The position numbers and the translations under genes were made by a program. Positions 46,154-54,552 of a stretch of DNA of 64,000 nucleotides are shown here, one piece after another. The notes below the pieces were generated by a model. That model made no database searches and had not been told where the DNA came from. It saw only the letters and a program-made list of their open reading frames with translations. Origin of the DNA: UBA947 sp031550975 (lineage in GTDB: Bacteria; Cyanobacteriota; Vampirovibrionia; Gastranaerophilales; Gastranaerophilaceae); the NCBI GenBank assembly GCA_031550975.1, contig JAVBOC010000005.1:62001-126000 (forward strand), in the 5' to 3' direction. Each line of letters begins with the position of its first letter. The stretch's first letter is position 1.

Positions 46154-48328
46154 ATGTTTAATAAAAATAAAATAGTCGCACTTGTCGCCTTTTTGCTGTG
46201 TTTCAATCTTAACATCAATGCTCTGGCAAACGACACAATATCCTCACCTTGCAGGTATCCTGATTACGCGCAGGAATATATAGGGCGCGATAAATTTGAG
46301 AAATTCAACAGAAAAATGTTTACCCTCAACTCTAAACTGAACAAATACGCGCTAAAACCTATCCATATTATTTGGGCATCAATTATGCCAAAATATGGTA
46401 TGGACAGGATTCAGGGGATTTATAACAATATTGAATACCCGAAAAGATTAGCAAGTACCCTTATACAAAAAGACTTTAAAGCCTCAGGTAGAGAAACTGT
46501 TCGGTTTTTAACCAACACTACTGTCGGCCTCGGCGGGATGTTTGACCCTGCAAAGAAATATCTCCACATCGAACCTGTGCAAGAAGATATGGGACAAGCG
46601 CTGGCTAAATGCAAAGTTAAATCCGGACCTTATTTGGTTGTGCCGGGACTTGTTTCGACCAACCCAAGAACATTAGCAGGTAAGCTGCTTGAATGTCCGT
46701 TTGATGCTGCGATGTATTTAGGAACTCCAATAACCGCACTTGCTAAAGCAGGATTTTTGATGAACAAAACAGCTTACATGCAGCCCCTGATTGATATGAT
46801 TGAATCAACTTATGCAGATCCTTATGATATCGCTAAAAAACTTTACGGGATTGAAACCCACATAAAAACCAACAATCTTGACAGAAGAGAGATTCTGAAC
46901 ACTGACATTCAATTATACGAAATGGTCTCCATTGGCGACGATATAGCGCACACTCCTGCAACTAATGGTGTCCTTCTCACCACAGGTGAGGCTAACGAGA
47001 TTAAAACAGGCGCGGCAGCAGTACTTAAAGATGATATTGATAAAGAGAGAATTGCAGTTGTTGACGTTGTACCCAAAAATAGCGTTAAAGACAGCGTTGT
47101 TTTGACTGATGTTAGTCCTACTAACACAGCATTTAATGCGGATATGTTTCTTGCAGATTACAATCCTCAAAGTCCCGTGCTTGATTCAATGAGAACGGCG
47201 CTTTTCGAGTGTGAAGTTGCTGAAAAATCAATCTGGTCAGAGATGTCTGTCTGGAACAGATCTTTTAAAAAACAAATTAAAACGTCATCTGTGAGCATTG
47301 ACCCAAACAGAGCGCCTTATAATTATAGATTTATCCTGCAAAAAGACAAGAGCGCGCCTGTTGCGATACTTTATCCCTCAATTGGGGAAGGCATAAACGC
47401 GCACCACTCAAATGTATTAGCAAAAATGTTTTACGACGAGGGATATTCTGTCCTTATTCAAGGAAGCCACTTCCACTGGGAGTTTGTGAAGAGTATGCCG
47501 GCTGATTACAGACCCGGAATCCCCCCGCAAGATGTTGATTATATAAAAATAACCACAACAAAGATTCTCGACTCATTGCATAAAAGATACCACATTGAAC
47601 CAAGAGAAAAAATAGTCGTAGGAACCTCATTCGGCGCTATGACTGCACTATTTCTTGCAGACAAAGAGGATAAAAACAACACACTTAACATAAACAAATA
47701 CATCTCTATAAACCCGCCAATAGAGCTTGTTTATGCGCTAAGTCAGCTCGACAAAAATAACGATGAATGGAATAAAAATCCAGAGAATTTAAAACACAAA
47801 GTCGCAATTACAGCATCAAAAATTATTCAGATTACTAACATGTCGGACGGGGATAAGAAAAAAATCGAAATGTTACCATTCTCTGAAGAAGAAGCCAAGC
47901 TTATAACTTGTTTTATTATGCGCCAAAAGCTTTCTGACCTTGTCTTTACAGTAGAAAACACACCAAAAAGCAATCGTGCGGAGCTTTACAATATGATTAA
48001 TAACATGAGTTATCAAGACTACGTAAAGAAGTATCTGCTTTCCGGGCATTATCACTCAGTTGATGATTTGAACTACGATACGAGTTTGCACTCAATCTCA
48101 AACTATCTCGTCAACAATAATAATTACAAAATCTACCATGCGCTAGACGACTATTTTGTGGATAAGGTGCAACTAAGAAAGCTAAAAGAGTATTCCGGCA
48201 ACAAAATGGTACTCTTAAATAACGGCTCCCACCTTGGATTTTTATACAGAAAAGAGTTTCAAGAAGCCTTTAAGCGTGACATAGCCCTAAGCACAAAAAC
48301 AGCGTCGGTAGCAGCTCAGAGCGAATAG
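46154..48328 (+). CDS. MlaA-like lipoprotein domain fused to an alpha/beta hydrolase
   Basis: A 724-residue exported protein with two halves. Residues ~1-25 are a signal peptide (no clear lipobox). Residues ~35-245 match MlaA/VacJ, the outer-membrane phospholipid remover: FEKFNRKMFTLNSKLNKY, FLTNTTVGLGGMFDPA and DMGQALAK in the expected order. After a linker (~250-390) comes an alpha/beta hydrolase with VVGTSFGAM (Ser492 as nucleophile) and a C-terminal NGSHLG (His693). This could be an outer-membrane phospholipase or lipid-handling enzyme. MlaE and MlaF at the left edge fit the same pathway. AGGAAAAAT is a good ribosome site. Confidence 0.85.
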   Translation: MFNKNKIVALVAFLLCFNLNINALANDTISSPCRYPDYAQEYIGRDKFEKFNRKMFTLNSKLNKYALKPIHIIWASIMPKYGMDRIQGIYNNIEYPKRLASTLIQKDFKASGRETVRFLTNTTVGLGGMFDPAKKYLHIEPVQEDMGQALAKCKVKSGPYLVVPGLVSTNPRTLAGKLLECPFDAAMYLGTPITALAKAGFLMNKTAYMQPLIDMIESTYADPYDIAKKLYGIETHIKTNNLDRREILNTDIQLYEMVSIGDDIAHTPATNGVLLTTGEANEIKTGAAAVLKDDIDKERIAVVDVVPKNSVKDSVVLTDVSPTNTAFNADMFLADYNPQSPVLDSMRTALFECEVAEKSIWSEMSVWNRSFKKQIKTSSVSIDPNRAPYNYRFILQKDKSAPVAILYPSIGEGINAHHSNVLAKMFYDEGYSVLIQGSHFHWEFVKSMPADYRPGIPPQDVDYIKITTTKILDSLHKRYHIEPREKIVVGTSFGAMTALFLADKEDKNNTLNINKYISINPPIELVYALSQLDKNNDEWNKNPENLKHKVAITASKIIQITNMSDGDKKKIEMLPFSEEEAKLITCFIMRQKLSDLVFTVENTPKSNRAELYNMINNMSYQDYVKKYLLSGHYHSVDDLNYDTSLHSISNYLVNNNNYKIYHALDDYFVDKVQLRKLKEYSGNKMVLLNNGSHLGFLYRKEFQEAFKRDIALSTKTASVAAQSE

Positions 48329-48525
48329 AACTATCCTTTGGGAATGAAGACCGAGGCACACACGCAGAATTTTGCGGACTTAAGTTCTGCCGAGGCATAA
48401 TGCTAAATTCATTATGCTTACGCTGTGAATTTGCATTTTGCAGCCGTCATTTCTGCGCCTCGCACAGCTCGGCTTGAATGTCGTCACATTCGAACTCTCT
48501 ACTCGAGTCCAAATCTTACGTTCTA
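48329..48525. other. Non-coding gap with hairpins
   Basis: No gene seen in these ~200 bases. There is a hairpin GCATAATG...CATTATGC (48395-48417), GCAGAA...TTCTGC (48364-48390) and two copies of CCGAGGCA. It may be a decayed repeat element or a structured RNA. Confidence 0.4.
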
Positions 48526-48565
48526 AACTTTAAATGACAGGGCTATAGCCCTGTCATTTAAAGTT
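48526..48565. other. 40-base perfect palindrome abutting tRNA-Ser
   Basis: Two perfect 20-base arms centred at 48545/48546 (core GACAGGGCTATAGCCCTGTC). It touches the 3' end of the tRNA. It could be the tRNA terminator, but only A/T-rich arms, not a T-run, follow the core. Confidence 0.85.
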
Positions 48566-48655
48566 CGGAGGCCGAGAGATTCGAACTCTCGATGCAGGGT
48601 AAACCCACATAACACCTTAGCAGGGTGCCGCCTTCAGCCACTCGGCCAGGCCTCC
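48566..48655 (-). tRNA. tRNA-Ser (anticodon GCT)
   Basis: A 90-base class II tRNA. The acceptor stem GGAGGCC pairs with GGCCTCC, the anticodon loop is CTGCTAA with anticodon GCT (reads AGC/AGU), a long variable arm is present and the T-loop is TTCGAAT. Discriminator base is G, as in Ser tRNAs. CCA is not encoded. Confidence 0.95.
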
Positions 48656-48728
48656 GTATTCAATATTTCCTAATACTAGCATGAACTTAAATTTTTTCAA
48701 AGTGGTTTAAAAAAAATCTTTTTGAGAC

Positions 48729-48734
48729 TATAAT
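48729..48734 (+). promoter_or_regulatory. -10 box of thiG
   Basis: TATAAT followed by a short leader with a CAGGAGAG ribosome site before the ATG at 48760. No clear -35 box is seen. Unlike the leaderless genes, this one has a normal 5' leader. Confidence 0.5.
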
Positions 48735-48759
48735 AGAATCAAGCACAGGAGAGACTAAT

Positions 48760-49530
48760 ATGACACTGACAATTGCAGGAAAAGAGTTTACATCGCGTTT
48801 GATGGTCGGAACAGGCAAATACTCCGACTATCCGACTATGCAAAAAGCTATTGAAGCCAGCGGTGCGGAAATCGTTACCGTTGCAATCCGCCGCGTTGAA
48901 ATGAATGCGCCGGGGCATGAAAATATTTTAGAATATATTGATACGAACAAATACTGGCTGCTCCCTAACACTGCAGGCTGTGCGACTGCACAAGAAGCTA
49001 TCCGTGTTGCAAGACTTTCTCGCGCAATGGGGATTAACAACTGGATTAAGTTAGAAGTAATTCCTGATCCGAAATACTTGTTGCCGGACCCAATTGCGAC
49101 TTTTGAAGCGGCAAAAGTTCTTGTAGAAGAAGGGTTTGCGGTTCTACCATATATCAATGCTGACCCGATGCTTGCTAAAAGGTTAGAGGAAATCGGCTGT
49201 GCAACTGTTATGCCGCTGGCTTCTCCAATCGGTTCAGGGCAAGGGGTTAAGACTCTTGAGAACATAAAAATTATAATTGAACAGGCAAATATTCCGGTTG
49301 TAGTTGATGCCGGGCTTGGGGTTCCGTCAGATGCTGCCATGGTTATGGAACAGGGTGCTGACTTCTGTTTGCTCAATACGGCGATTGCAAAAGCACAGGA
49401 TCCTGTTAAAATGGCAGAAGCATTCAAACTAGGTGTCCAAGCAGGACGGTTTGCGTACGAAGCGGGCAGAATGCCGGTTACACCAATAGCCAGTGCGTCT
49501 TCACCACTAACAGCAATTGTAGGAAAATAA
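48760..49530 (+). CDS. thiG: Thiazole synthase
   Basis: Forms the thiazole phosphate ring of thiamine from deoxyxylulose phosphate, ThiS thiocarboxylate and glycine imine. At 256 residues it has the TIM-barrel family motifs: SRLMVGTGKY near residues 12-21, PNTAGC near 66-71, the Schiff-base Lys in WIKLEVIPD, and VVDAGLGVPSDAAMVMEQG. No other thiamine gene is nearby, so ThiS, ThiF and ThiH must be elsewhere. It is 16 bases upstream of the bifunctional-nuclease gene and probably shares its transcript. Confidence 0.95.
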   Translation: MTLTIAGKEFTSRLMVGTGKYSDYPTMQKAIEASGAEIVTVAIRRVEMNAPGHENILEYIDTNKYWLLPNTAGCATAQEAIRVARLSRAMGINNWIKLEVIPDPKYLLPDPIATFEAAKVLVEEGFAVLPYINADPMLAKRLEEIGCATVMPLASPIGSGQGVKTLENIKIIIEQANIPVVVDAGLGVPSDAAMVMEQGADFCLLNTAIAKAQDPVKMAEAFKLGVQAGRFAYEAGRMPVTPIASASSPLTAIVGK

Positions 49531-49546
49531 AAAGGATATATTGAAA

Positions 49547-50062
49547 ATGATAGAGATGAAAGTAATGGGTATAGCACTAGACACGCGAACAGGGTCGCCG
49601 ATTGTTGTTTTGCACGACAAAGACAACCGCAAAGCGCTTCCGATATGGATTGGTTCGGCTGAAGCGAGTGCGATTATTAGAAAAATAGAAAACCTTAAAG
49701 TTGTTCGTCCGATGACGCATGACCTGATTACAAACGTAATCGAAAAAACCGGCTGCAAACTCGAAAAAGTCGAAATCCACGATGTAGAAAAAGAAACCTA
49801 TTATGCTAACCTGGTTTTATCAGGCAAAGAAGGCGAAACTATTGAAATCGACTGCCGGCCTTCAGACGCAATTGCTATTGCCATCAGAGTTGAAGCACCG
49901 ATTTTTGTAACCGCAAACGTTTTATCAAACGGCTCTGTTTCAACTGACAGTTCAAAAGACGAAGAAGAAGCACAAGAGTTTAAAAAGTTTGTCCAAAGCA
50001 TTAAGCCGTCTGATTTCGACAAGTTAATGAAAGACAACGAACGCTTCGAAAGCGACCAATAA
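49547..50062 (+). CDS. Bifunctional nuclease family protein (DUF151)
   Basis: A ~171-residue protein of the BFN/DUF151 family, first described as a nuclease with DNase and RNase activity. The domain shows KALPIWIGSAEASAI, RPMTHDLI and DCRPSDAIAIAIR, in the usual order. The C-terminal ~45 residues are acidic and helical (KDEEEAQEFKKF). I chose the ATG at 49547 (MIEMKVMG) over the TTG at 49541, since the family usually starts near that point; AAGGA lies upstream. Cellular role is uncertain. Confidence 0.9.
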   Translation: MIEMKVMGIALDTRTGSPIVVLHDKDNRKALPIWIGSAEASAIIRKIENLKVVRPMTHDLITNVIEKTGCKLEKVEIHDVEKETYYANLVLSGKEGETIEIDCRPSDAIAIAIRVEAPIFVTANVLSNGSVSTDSSKDEEEAQEFKKFVQSIKPSDFDKLMKDNERFESDQ

Positions 50063-50075
50063 GGGTAAATATTTC

Positions 50076-50171
50076 GTCATGCTGAGGGTGTAGCCCGAAG
50101 CATCTCAATATTGACACAGGTTGGCGGTTTTGAGATTCTTCCCCTTCGCAAAACTCAGGGTCAGAATGACA
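50076..50171 (+). repeat. Dispersed repeat R3, copy 2
   Basis: About 96 bases, from CGTCATGCTGAGGG to CAGAATGACAG, after the nuclease-family gene. Related to 26687-26772 (minus) and partly to 59997-60045. Confidence 0.65.
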
Positions 50172-50275
50172 GAGTTTTTTAACATTGTTAAATTTTGTAA
50201 ATAACCATTCGATTTCAGGCAACTTTTTTGAAATAATATACTTTATATAAATAAGGGATAATTGTGAGGATAACA

Positions 50276-50476
50276 ATGGCAGGCATTCAACCAATACAAG
50301 CATCCAATCCATTCATCAGCTCAATCGACGTTAATTCGGCGAGAGGTGTTCGTAATGTTGGAATAACTGCTACTCGCGAGCATCTAAAAGAGTCTGGATT
50401 ATTTGCTACATTAGAGACCATGGGCACAGGTGAATTGTCACCGGCAACTGACGCTAACTTCAACAGATACGCATAG
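50276..50476 (+). CDS. Small protein with MAGIQ N-terminus
   Basis: A 66-residue protein, unknown function, starting MAGIQPIQASNPF. The GTG at 50264 is in frame, but GTGAGGATAACA is a better ribosome site for the ATG at 50276, matching the 80-residue gene at 5877 in both leader and first five residues. It has no signal peptide or membrane segment; the middle (REHLKESGLFATLETMG) is amphipathic. It converges on the 73-residue gene. Confidence 0.7.
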   Translation: MAGIQPIQASNPFISSIDVNSARGVRNVGITATREHLKESGLFATLETMGTGELSPATDANFNRYA

Positions 50477-50487
50477 TATCATATATT

Positions 50488-50709
50488 TTAACGTGCGAAC
50501 ATATTCCCCGTATATTCTGTCCCCAGAACGACTTTTTCAGGGGAGAATTTTGGTGGGTTGATGTTCATAAATAAATCGTCTAGATTTATTGGCTGTGGTG
50601 CGTTTGGGTAAATTAGTTTTATTAAACTATCCATTTCTTCTTCGTCGAGTTTTTTGAACCCGCTTAGACCCACAATCTGCTCTTGTTTTGCAAAAATCTT
50701 TTTAAACAT
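50488..50709 (-). CDS. Small hypothetical protein
   Basis: A 73-residue protein, MFKKIFAKQEQIVGLSGFKK at the start, acidic in the middle and ending GTEYTGNMFAR. No family recognised. A very strong GGAGGAGAT ribosome site six bases or so before the ATG argues that it is real. It lies between a MAGIQ gene and the divergent DUF1858 gene, with which it shares a short promoter region. Confidence 0.65.
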   Translation of the reverse strand: MFKKIFAKQEQIVGLSGFKKLDEEEMDSLIKLIYPNAPQPINLDDLFMNINPPKFSPEKVVLGTEYTGNMFAR

Positions 50710-50784
50710 ATCTCCTCCGTCTGTTTTTCATGTTTCAGTTATAATGTATTTAATGACAGTTATTTAAAAATCAAGGAGAAAGAC

Positions 50785-50982
50785 ATGACAAAAGTTAGCA
50801 AAGATATGAATATTTTAGAAATCGTTGAAAAATACCCGCAAAGCATTGAGGTATTTCAAAGATACGGCCTAGGCTGTATCGGGTGTGCCGCGGCACGTTT
50901 TGAAGACCTTGAAGCAGGCGCAAGAGTCCACGGCTTTGACCCTGACAAAATGGTTGAAGACATCAACGCATTGTTAGACTAA
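50785..50982 (+). CDS. DUF1858 small protein
   Basis: A 65-residue single-domain protein. NILEIVEKYPQSIEVFQRYG and CIGCAAARFEDLE are typical of DUF1858, the domain found with hybrid-cluster and disulphide-reductase proteins in anaerobes. The CxxC in GLGCIGC may bind metal or a cluster or be redox-active. The start at 50785 follows AAGGAGAAAGAC; the longer upstream frame lacks a ribosome site. A terminator follows, so it is a single-gene unit. Confidence 0.85.
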   Translation: MTKVSKDMNILEIVEKYPQSIEVFQRYGLGCIGCAAARFEDLEAGARVHGFDPDKMVEDINALLD

Positions 50983-51006
50983 TTTCTGCAAATTATATAA
51001 TAATAA

Positions 51007-51042
51007 AAGAGACGCCCGACTTGTTTAAATCAGGCGTCTTTT
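51007..51042 (+). terminator. Rho-independent terminator
   Basis: AGACGCC(C)GA paired with TC(A)GGCGTCT around an ~10-base loop, then TTTTCT. It ends the DUF1858 gene. Confidence 0.8.
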
Positions 51043-51078
51043 CTCTTCTGTGTTGATATGTTGTCTTATGTATATCTT

Positions 51079-52932
51079 TTAAGCTTTTGCTGCTTGTGGT
51101 TGAACTTTCCCTTTATGAACATCTTTTGCTGTTCCTCTTTTGGTCATGTGCTCACAATAGTTTGCAAGCCATATCATGAACGCAGGGATGAGCAAGAATG
51201 TTGCAGTAAAGTTGAAGAAATGGTTCATTGTTTTCGCTGAGCGTACAAGTTTGTTGTTGGCATCTTTAAGAAGGTCAATGATGGCTCTATATTCTTTTGT
51301 ACCGTTCTTGTCAGCTTTTTGAGCGTCCGCGAATTTAGCTCGTATTGCGTCCGCGCCCATACCTTTAAGAGCTCTGCCCATTACAGCTTCTGCTGCAGCT
51401 TTAATTTCTTTATCTTTCAAAAGAACTTTTTCAATGTCGCCGCCTTTTGATTTTACAAAATCGCAGAAGCCGGCCATACCATCTTTATATTTAGCTATAT
51501 CACTGTATTTTGCTTCAATTTCGCCGCTTCCGAATGGAGAAACGCCTCCTGCCGGATTGATGTAGTTCCAGAATTTCATCAATGGGGTGTTGTGGCTTTC
51601 AGGTTTGCTGTTCAAAGCGAAGCCGGTGAATTTAGTAAGCCCTTCAGAAACTAATTTTCTAAGTATTGCACCGCCGAAAATAAGCGCTGTGAAGCTGGAA
51701 ATATCACGGGTGATGATTTCCGCTTTGTCGTATTTATCTTGAGCATTTAACATTCTTGTCGGGAAGCAGAAGCCATAAAGCAATGCTGCTGTCGCCCAGC
51801 TGCTCATACCAGGGCCGTTGAATTCAAATTCTTTGGTAAGAGTTTTGAGTTTAGGGTCGCTGCGAAGTTTTTTACCTACTGTTTCAACCCATGAAGTTTT
51901 GTTTCCGAAGCTGACATCTTTTGCTTTATTAGCGTGCTTGTGCTCTTTATGTTGTTTAGTTGGGTCAATAGCAGTACCTTTTAAGCCAGGGTTACTCTTT
52001 AAGCCCATGTTGTATAATTTTGGAATCATCGCGAAGAACGCAATAACCGCGCCCCACATCCCGAAGTTTGTCAAAGTTCTTGTGGCTGTACGTCGATGTG
52101 TGAAATTATGCACCATTTCTTCGACATTGCCGCCGGTGTACTTTTTAACTTTTGCTACTGCTTCGCTTGTGTAATCAGGTAATTGACCTATGAATTCACT
52201 GAGCGTAACTTTTGTTTTCCCTTCATTAGGGATAATTAATTCTACCTTTAACAAATCAGAATCAGCCGATGCGTGTTGCTTTCTGATATCACTGATTTGT
52301 TTGACAAGCTTGCTTTGCAGCTCTCCTACCGGAGATTTCTTATCTGTTTTTGCTGCCTTAATTGCGTCATCAATATGAAGCTGACTATTTTTAAGCCTTT
52401 CAGCCAAATCGTCAATTTGTGCTTCACTCAAGCCTTCTGTAGATGTCTTAATGACATTTTTAAACAATCTCTTATAGAACGGTTCAAGATCGTCAATGCT
52501 TTTACGATGCTCTTGCGCGAACGCTGCGAAATCGCCTTTGTACGCGTGCAGGTTTTCGGCTTTGACGCCATTTGCGCTTCCAAATTTCTTAATTCCGGCT
52601 AACATTGCTAATGGGATAACGTATATGCTCGGTCCGCTCAATAACTCGCGGATGGCTTCTTTTCGGGCGAATTCCCAGTTGTATCCAGCTGGTCGGCCCG
52701 TATTTCGGTCGATTACGGGATGACCGTGTTCATCCTTTCGGCCTCGGTTAATCCCTTTCCACAAGCGTGGAGCAACCAATCCTAAAGTATCCCCGATAAG
52801 AAACGCGGCAACAAAGCCTTTTCGGTCGACGAATTCCATGGTTGAGATTACTGGATTTCCACCGAATGAAGGGTTGTTATTCAAAACATTTCTACGAGTC
52901 GCGTCATGCGAGGGTACTGATTTTACTTGCAT
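51079..52932 (-). CDS. FG-motif multi-pass membrane protein
   Basis: A 617-residue protein of no known family. The N-terminus has the FG motif (LNNNPSFGGNPVIS near residues 17-30), then a hydrophobic segment (GFVAAFLIGDTLGLVAP, ~34-50). Further hydrophobic segments lie near 86-102, 267-288, 353-372, 388-405 and 574-595. The region ~110-265 is charged and helical. The tail after the last segment is Lys-rich (KDVHKGKVQPQAAKA). Architecture is like the 400-residue protein at 6393. It has a short AGGGAA ribosome site. Likely inner membrane, role unknown. Confidence 0.75.
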   Translation of the reverse strand: MQVKSVPSHDATRRNVLNNNPSFGGNPVISTMEFVDRKGFVAAFLIGDTLGLVAPRLWKGINRGRKDEHGHPVIDRNTGRPAGYNWEFARKEAIRELLSGPSIYVIPLAMLAGIKKFGSANGVKAENLHAYKGDFAAFAQEHRKSIDDLEPFYKRLFKNVIKTSTEGLSEAQIDDLAERLKNSQLHIDDAIKAAKTDKKSPVGELQSKLVKQISDIRKQHASADSDLLKVELIIPNEGKTKVTLSEFIGQLPDYTSEAVAKVKKYTGGNVEEMVHNFTHRRTATRTLTNFGMWGAVIAFFAMIPKLYNMGLKSNPGLKGTAIDPTKQHKEHKHANKAKDVSFGNKTSWVETVGKKLRSDPKLKTLTKEFEFNGPGMSSWATAALLYGFCFPTRMLNAQDKYDKAEIITRDISSFTALIFGGAILRKLVSEGLTKFTGFALNSKPESHNTPLMKFWNYINPAGGVSPFGSGEIEAKYSDIAKYKDGMAGFCDFVKSKGGDIEKVLLKDKEIKAAAEAVMGRALKGMGADAIRAKFADAQKADKNGTKEYRAIIDLLKDANNKLVRSAKTMNHFFNFTATFLLIPAFMIWLANYCEHMTKRGTAKDVHKGKVQPQAAKA

Positions 52933-53084
52933 TTCCCTAATTTTCTACATTAATACATATCTACACATATTCTTAAAAACACTCAATCCGCATTTATTGC
53001 CTATTTTGTCTGGTATTTTAAGAAATTTTAACAAATACGAATAAGTGTATTTATTATACTTAATACAAAAATAAATTTCAACCC

Positions 53085-53106
53085 TTTTACTACAATTGTA
53101 GTAAAA
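53085..53106. promoter_or_regulatory. 22-base perfect palindrome, candidate operator
   Basis: TTTTACTACAA followed by TTGTAGTAAAA, a perfect inverted repeat in the 260-base gap between the divergent FG membrane gene and trmFO. The core TACAATTGTA resembles BlaI/CopY-type operators. No such regulator is in the window. The rest of the gap is AT-rich without genes. Confidence 0.5.
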
Positions 53107-53182
53107 TTGATACATTTGTTAATAATTTCCTATTTTTAGATAAATACGCAGCTTAATTAAGTTCAGAATGACTATGTTATGT

Positions 53183-53188
53183 TATAAT
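53183..53188 (+). promoter_or_regulatory. -10 box of trmFO, leaderless arrangement
   Basis: TATAAT ends six bases before the ATG at 53195; no ribosome-binding site. Confidence 0.55.
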
Positions 53189-53194
53189 CTAAGA

Positions 53195-54496
53195 ATGGAA
53201 ACAACAGTAATTGGCGCGGGATTGGCCGGAAGCGAAGCCGCTCTGCAGCTTGCCAAGCGCGGAATAAAGGTTAATTTATACGAAATGCGTCCGCAAGTGC
53301 AGACAGGAGCGCATACCAGCGGTGATTTCGCGGAGTTTGTCTGTTCAAACAGCCTCGGTTCTTTTGATACAACCAATGCTTCGGGGTTATTGAAAAAAGA
53401 GATGGAACTTTTAGGCGGCGAATTAATTAAAATTGCCTACGAATGCCAAGTTCCGGCAGGAAGTGCGCTTGCAATCGACAGAGAAATGTTTTCAAAAGCG
53501 GTCACAAAAAAGATTGAAGACAATCCGCTTATTAATATTATTAAAGAAGAAATTAAAGAAATCCCTTCAGGGCCAGTGATTGTTGCTTCAGGGCCTTTAA
53601 CCAGCAGCGATTTAGCGCAAAATATTCAAAAATTTACCGGTAATGATCATCTTTATTTCTTTGATGCGATCGCGCCGATTGTCGAAAAAGACAGCATAAA
53701 TTTCGACATTGCTTTTTATGCCAGCCGTTATGATAAGGGCGAAGCTTCTTACATTAATTGCCCGATGAACAAGGAGCAGTACGAAAAATTCTATAATATA
53801 TTAATTAATGCGCCGCGCATTGAGATGAAAGATTTTGAATCCGGCGCGAATTTTTTTGAAAGCTGTTTGCCGGTCGAAGTGCTTGCCTCGCGCGGAGTTG
53901 ATACGTTAAGGTATGGGCCGATGAAGCCTGTGGGCTTGGTTGACAAGCGCACAGAACAGGATAATTATGCTGTAGTCCAATTAAGACAAGATAATTCGGC
54001 AAAAACGCTCTATAACCTTGTAGGTTTTCAAACCAACTTAAAATGGGGCGCTCAAAAAGAGCTTCTTCAATCGATTCCCGGGCTAGAAGAAGTAAATATA
54101 GTACGTTATGGGGTTATGCACCGAAACACCTTTATTAACTCTCCTAAAATCCTCAACGCGGCGCTGCAAACTCGTTCACGCAAGGATTTGTTTTTTGCGG
54201 GGCAAATTACGGGAACGGAAGGTTATACAGAAAGCATAGCAACAGGGCTTTTGGCGGGAATAAATATGGCAAAATATCTTGCGGGTGAGGAATTGTTTAC
54301 TCCGTCGCCTGAGTCCATGCTTGGCGCTCTTACGCATTATATAAGCAATCCTGAGCAGACCAAATTCCAGCCGATAAATTCAAATTGGGGGATTTTGCCG
54401 CCGGTTGAACTTCCTAAAAAAGAACGTAAGAATAAAAAGTTTAAGGCACAGATTATGGCTGAACGGGCGCTTGCGACTTATTCAAATAATATTTAA
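53195..54496 (+). CDS. trmFO: Folate-dependent tRNA (uracil-54-C5)-methyltransferase TrmFO
   Basis: FAD and folate enzyme that makes ribothymidine at position 54 of tRNAs, found in Firmicutes, cyanobacteria and others. Residues ~1-30 hold the FAD motif VIGAGLAGSEAA. Further family blocks are FAEFVCSNSLGS, CPMNKEQYEKFYN, LRYGPMKPVGL, GFQTNLKWGAQK and AGQITGTEGYTESIATG. About 433 residues from the chosen ATG, which lies six bases after TATAAT. Family call is firm. Confidence 0.95.
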   Translation: METTVIGAGLAGSEAALQLAKRGIKVNLYEMRPQVQTGAHTSGDFAEFVCSNSLGSFDTTNASGLLKKEMELLGGELIKIAYECQVPAGSALAIDREMFSKAVTKKIEDNPLINIIKEEIKEIPSGPVIVASGPLTSSDLAQNIQKFTGNDHLYFFDAIAPIVEKDSINFDIAFYASRYDKGEASYINCPMNKEQYEKFYNILINAPRIEMKDFESGANFFESCLPVEVLASRGVDTLRYGPMKPVGLVDKRTEQDNYAVVQLRQDNSAKTLYNLVGFQTNLKWGAQKELLQSIPGLEEVNIVRYGVMHRNTFINSPKILNAALQTRSRKDLFFAGQITGTEGYTESIATGLLAGINMAKYLAGEELFTPSPESMLGALTHYISNPEQTKFQPINSNWGILPPVELPKKERKNKKFKAQIMAERALATYSNNI

Positions 54497-54552
54497 TAAA
54501 AAAATGAACTTTTATTTTTCAGTTTCGTTTTAAAGGTATAGAGGTTAAAGAA

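Noticed and set aside
48828..49577. Antisense frame of 249 codons over thiG
   Set aside because: thiG is unmistakable; the antisense product has no motif.
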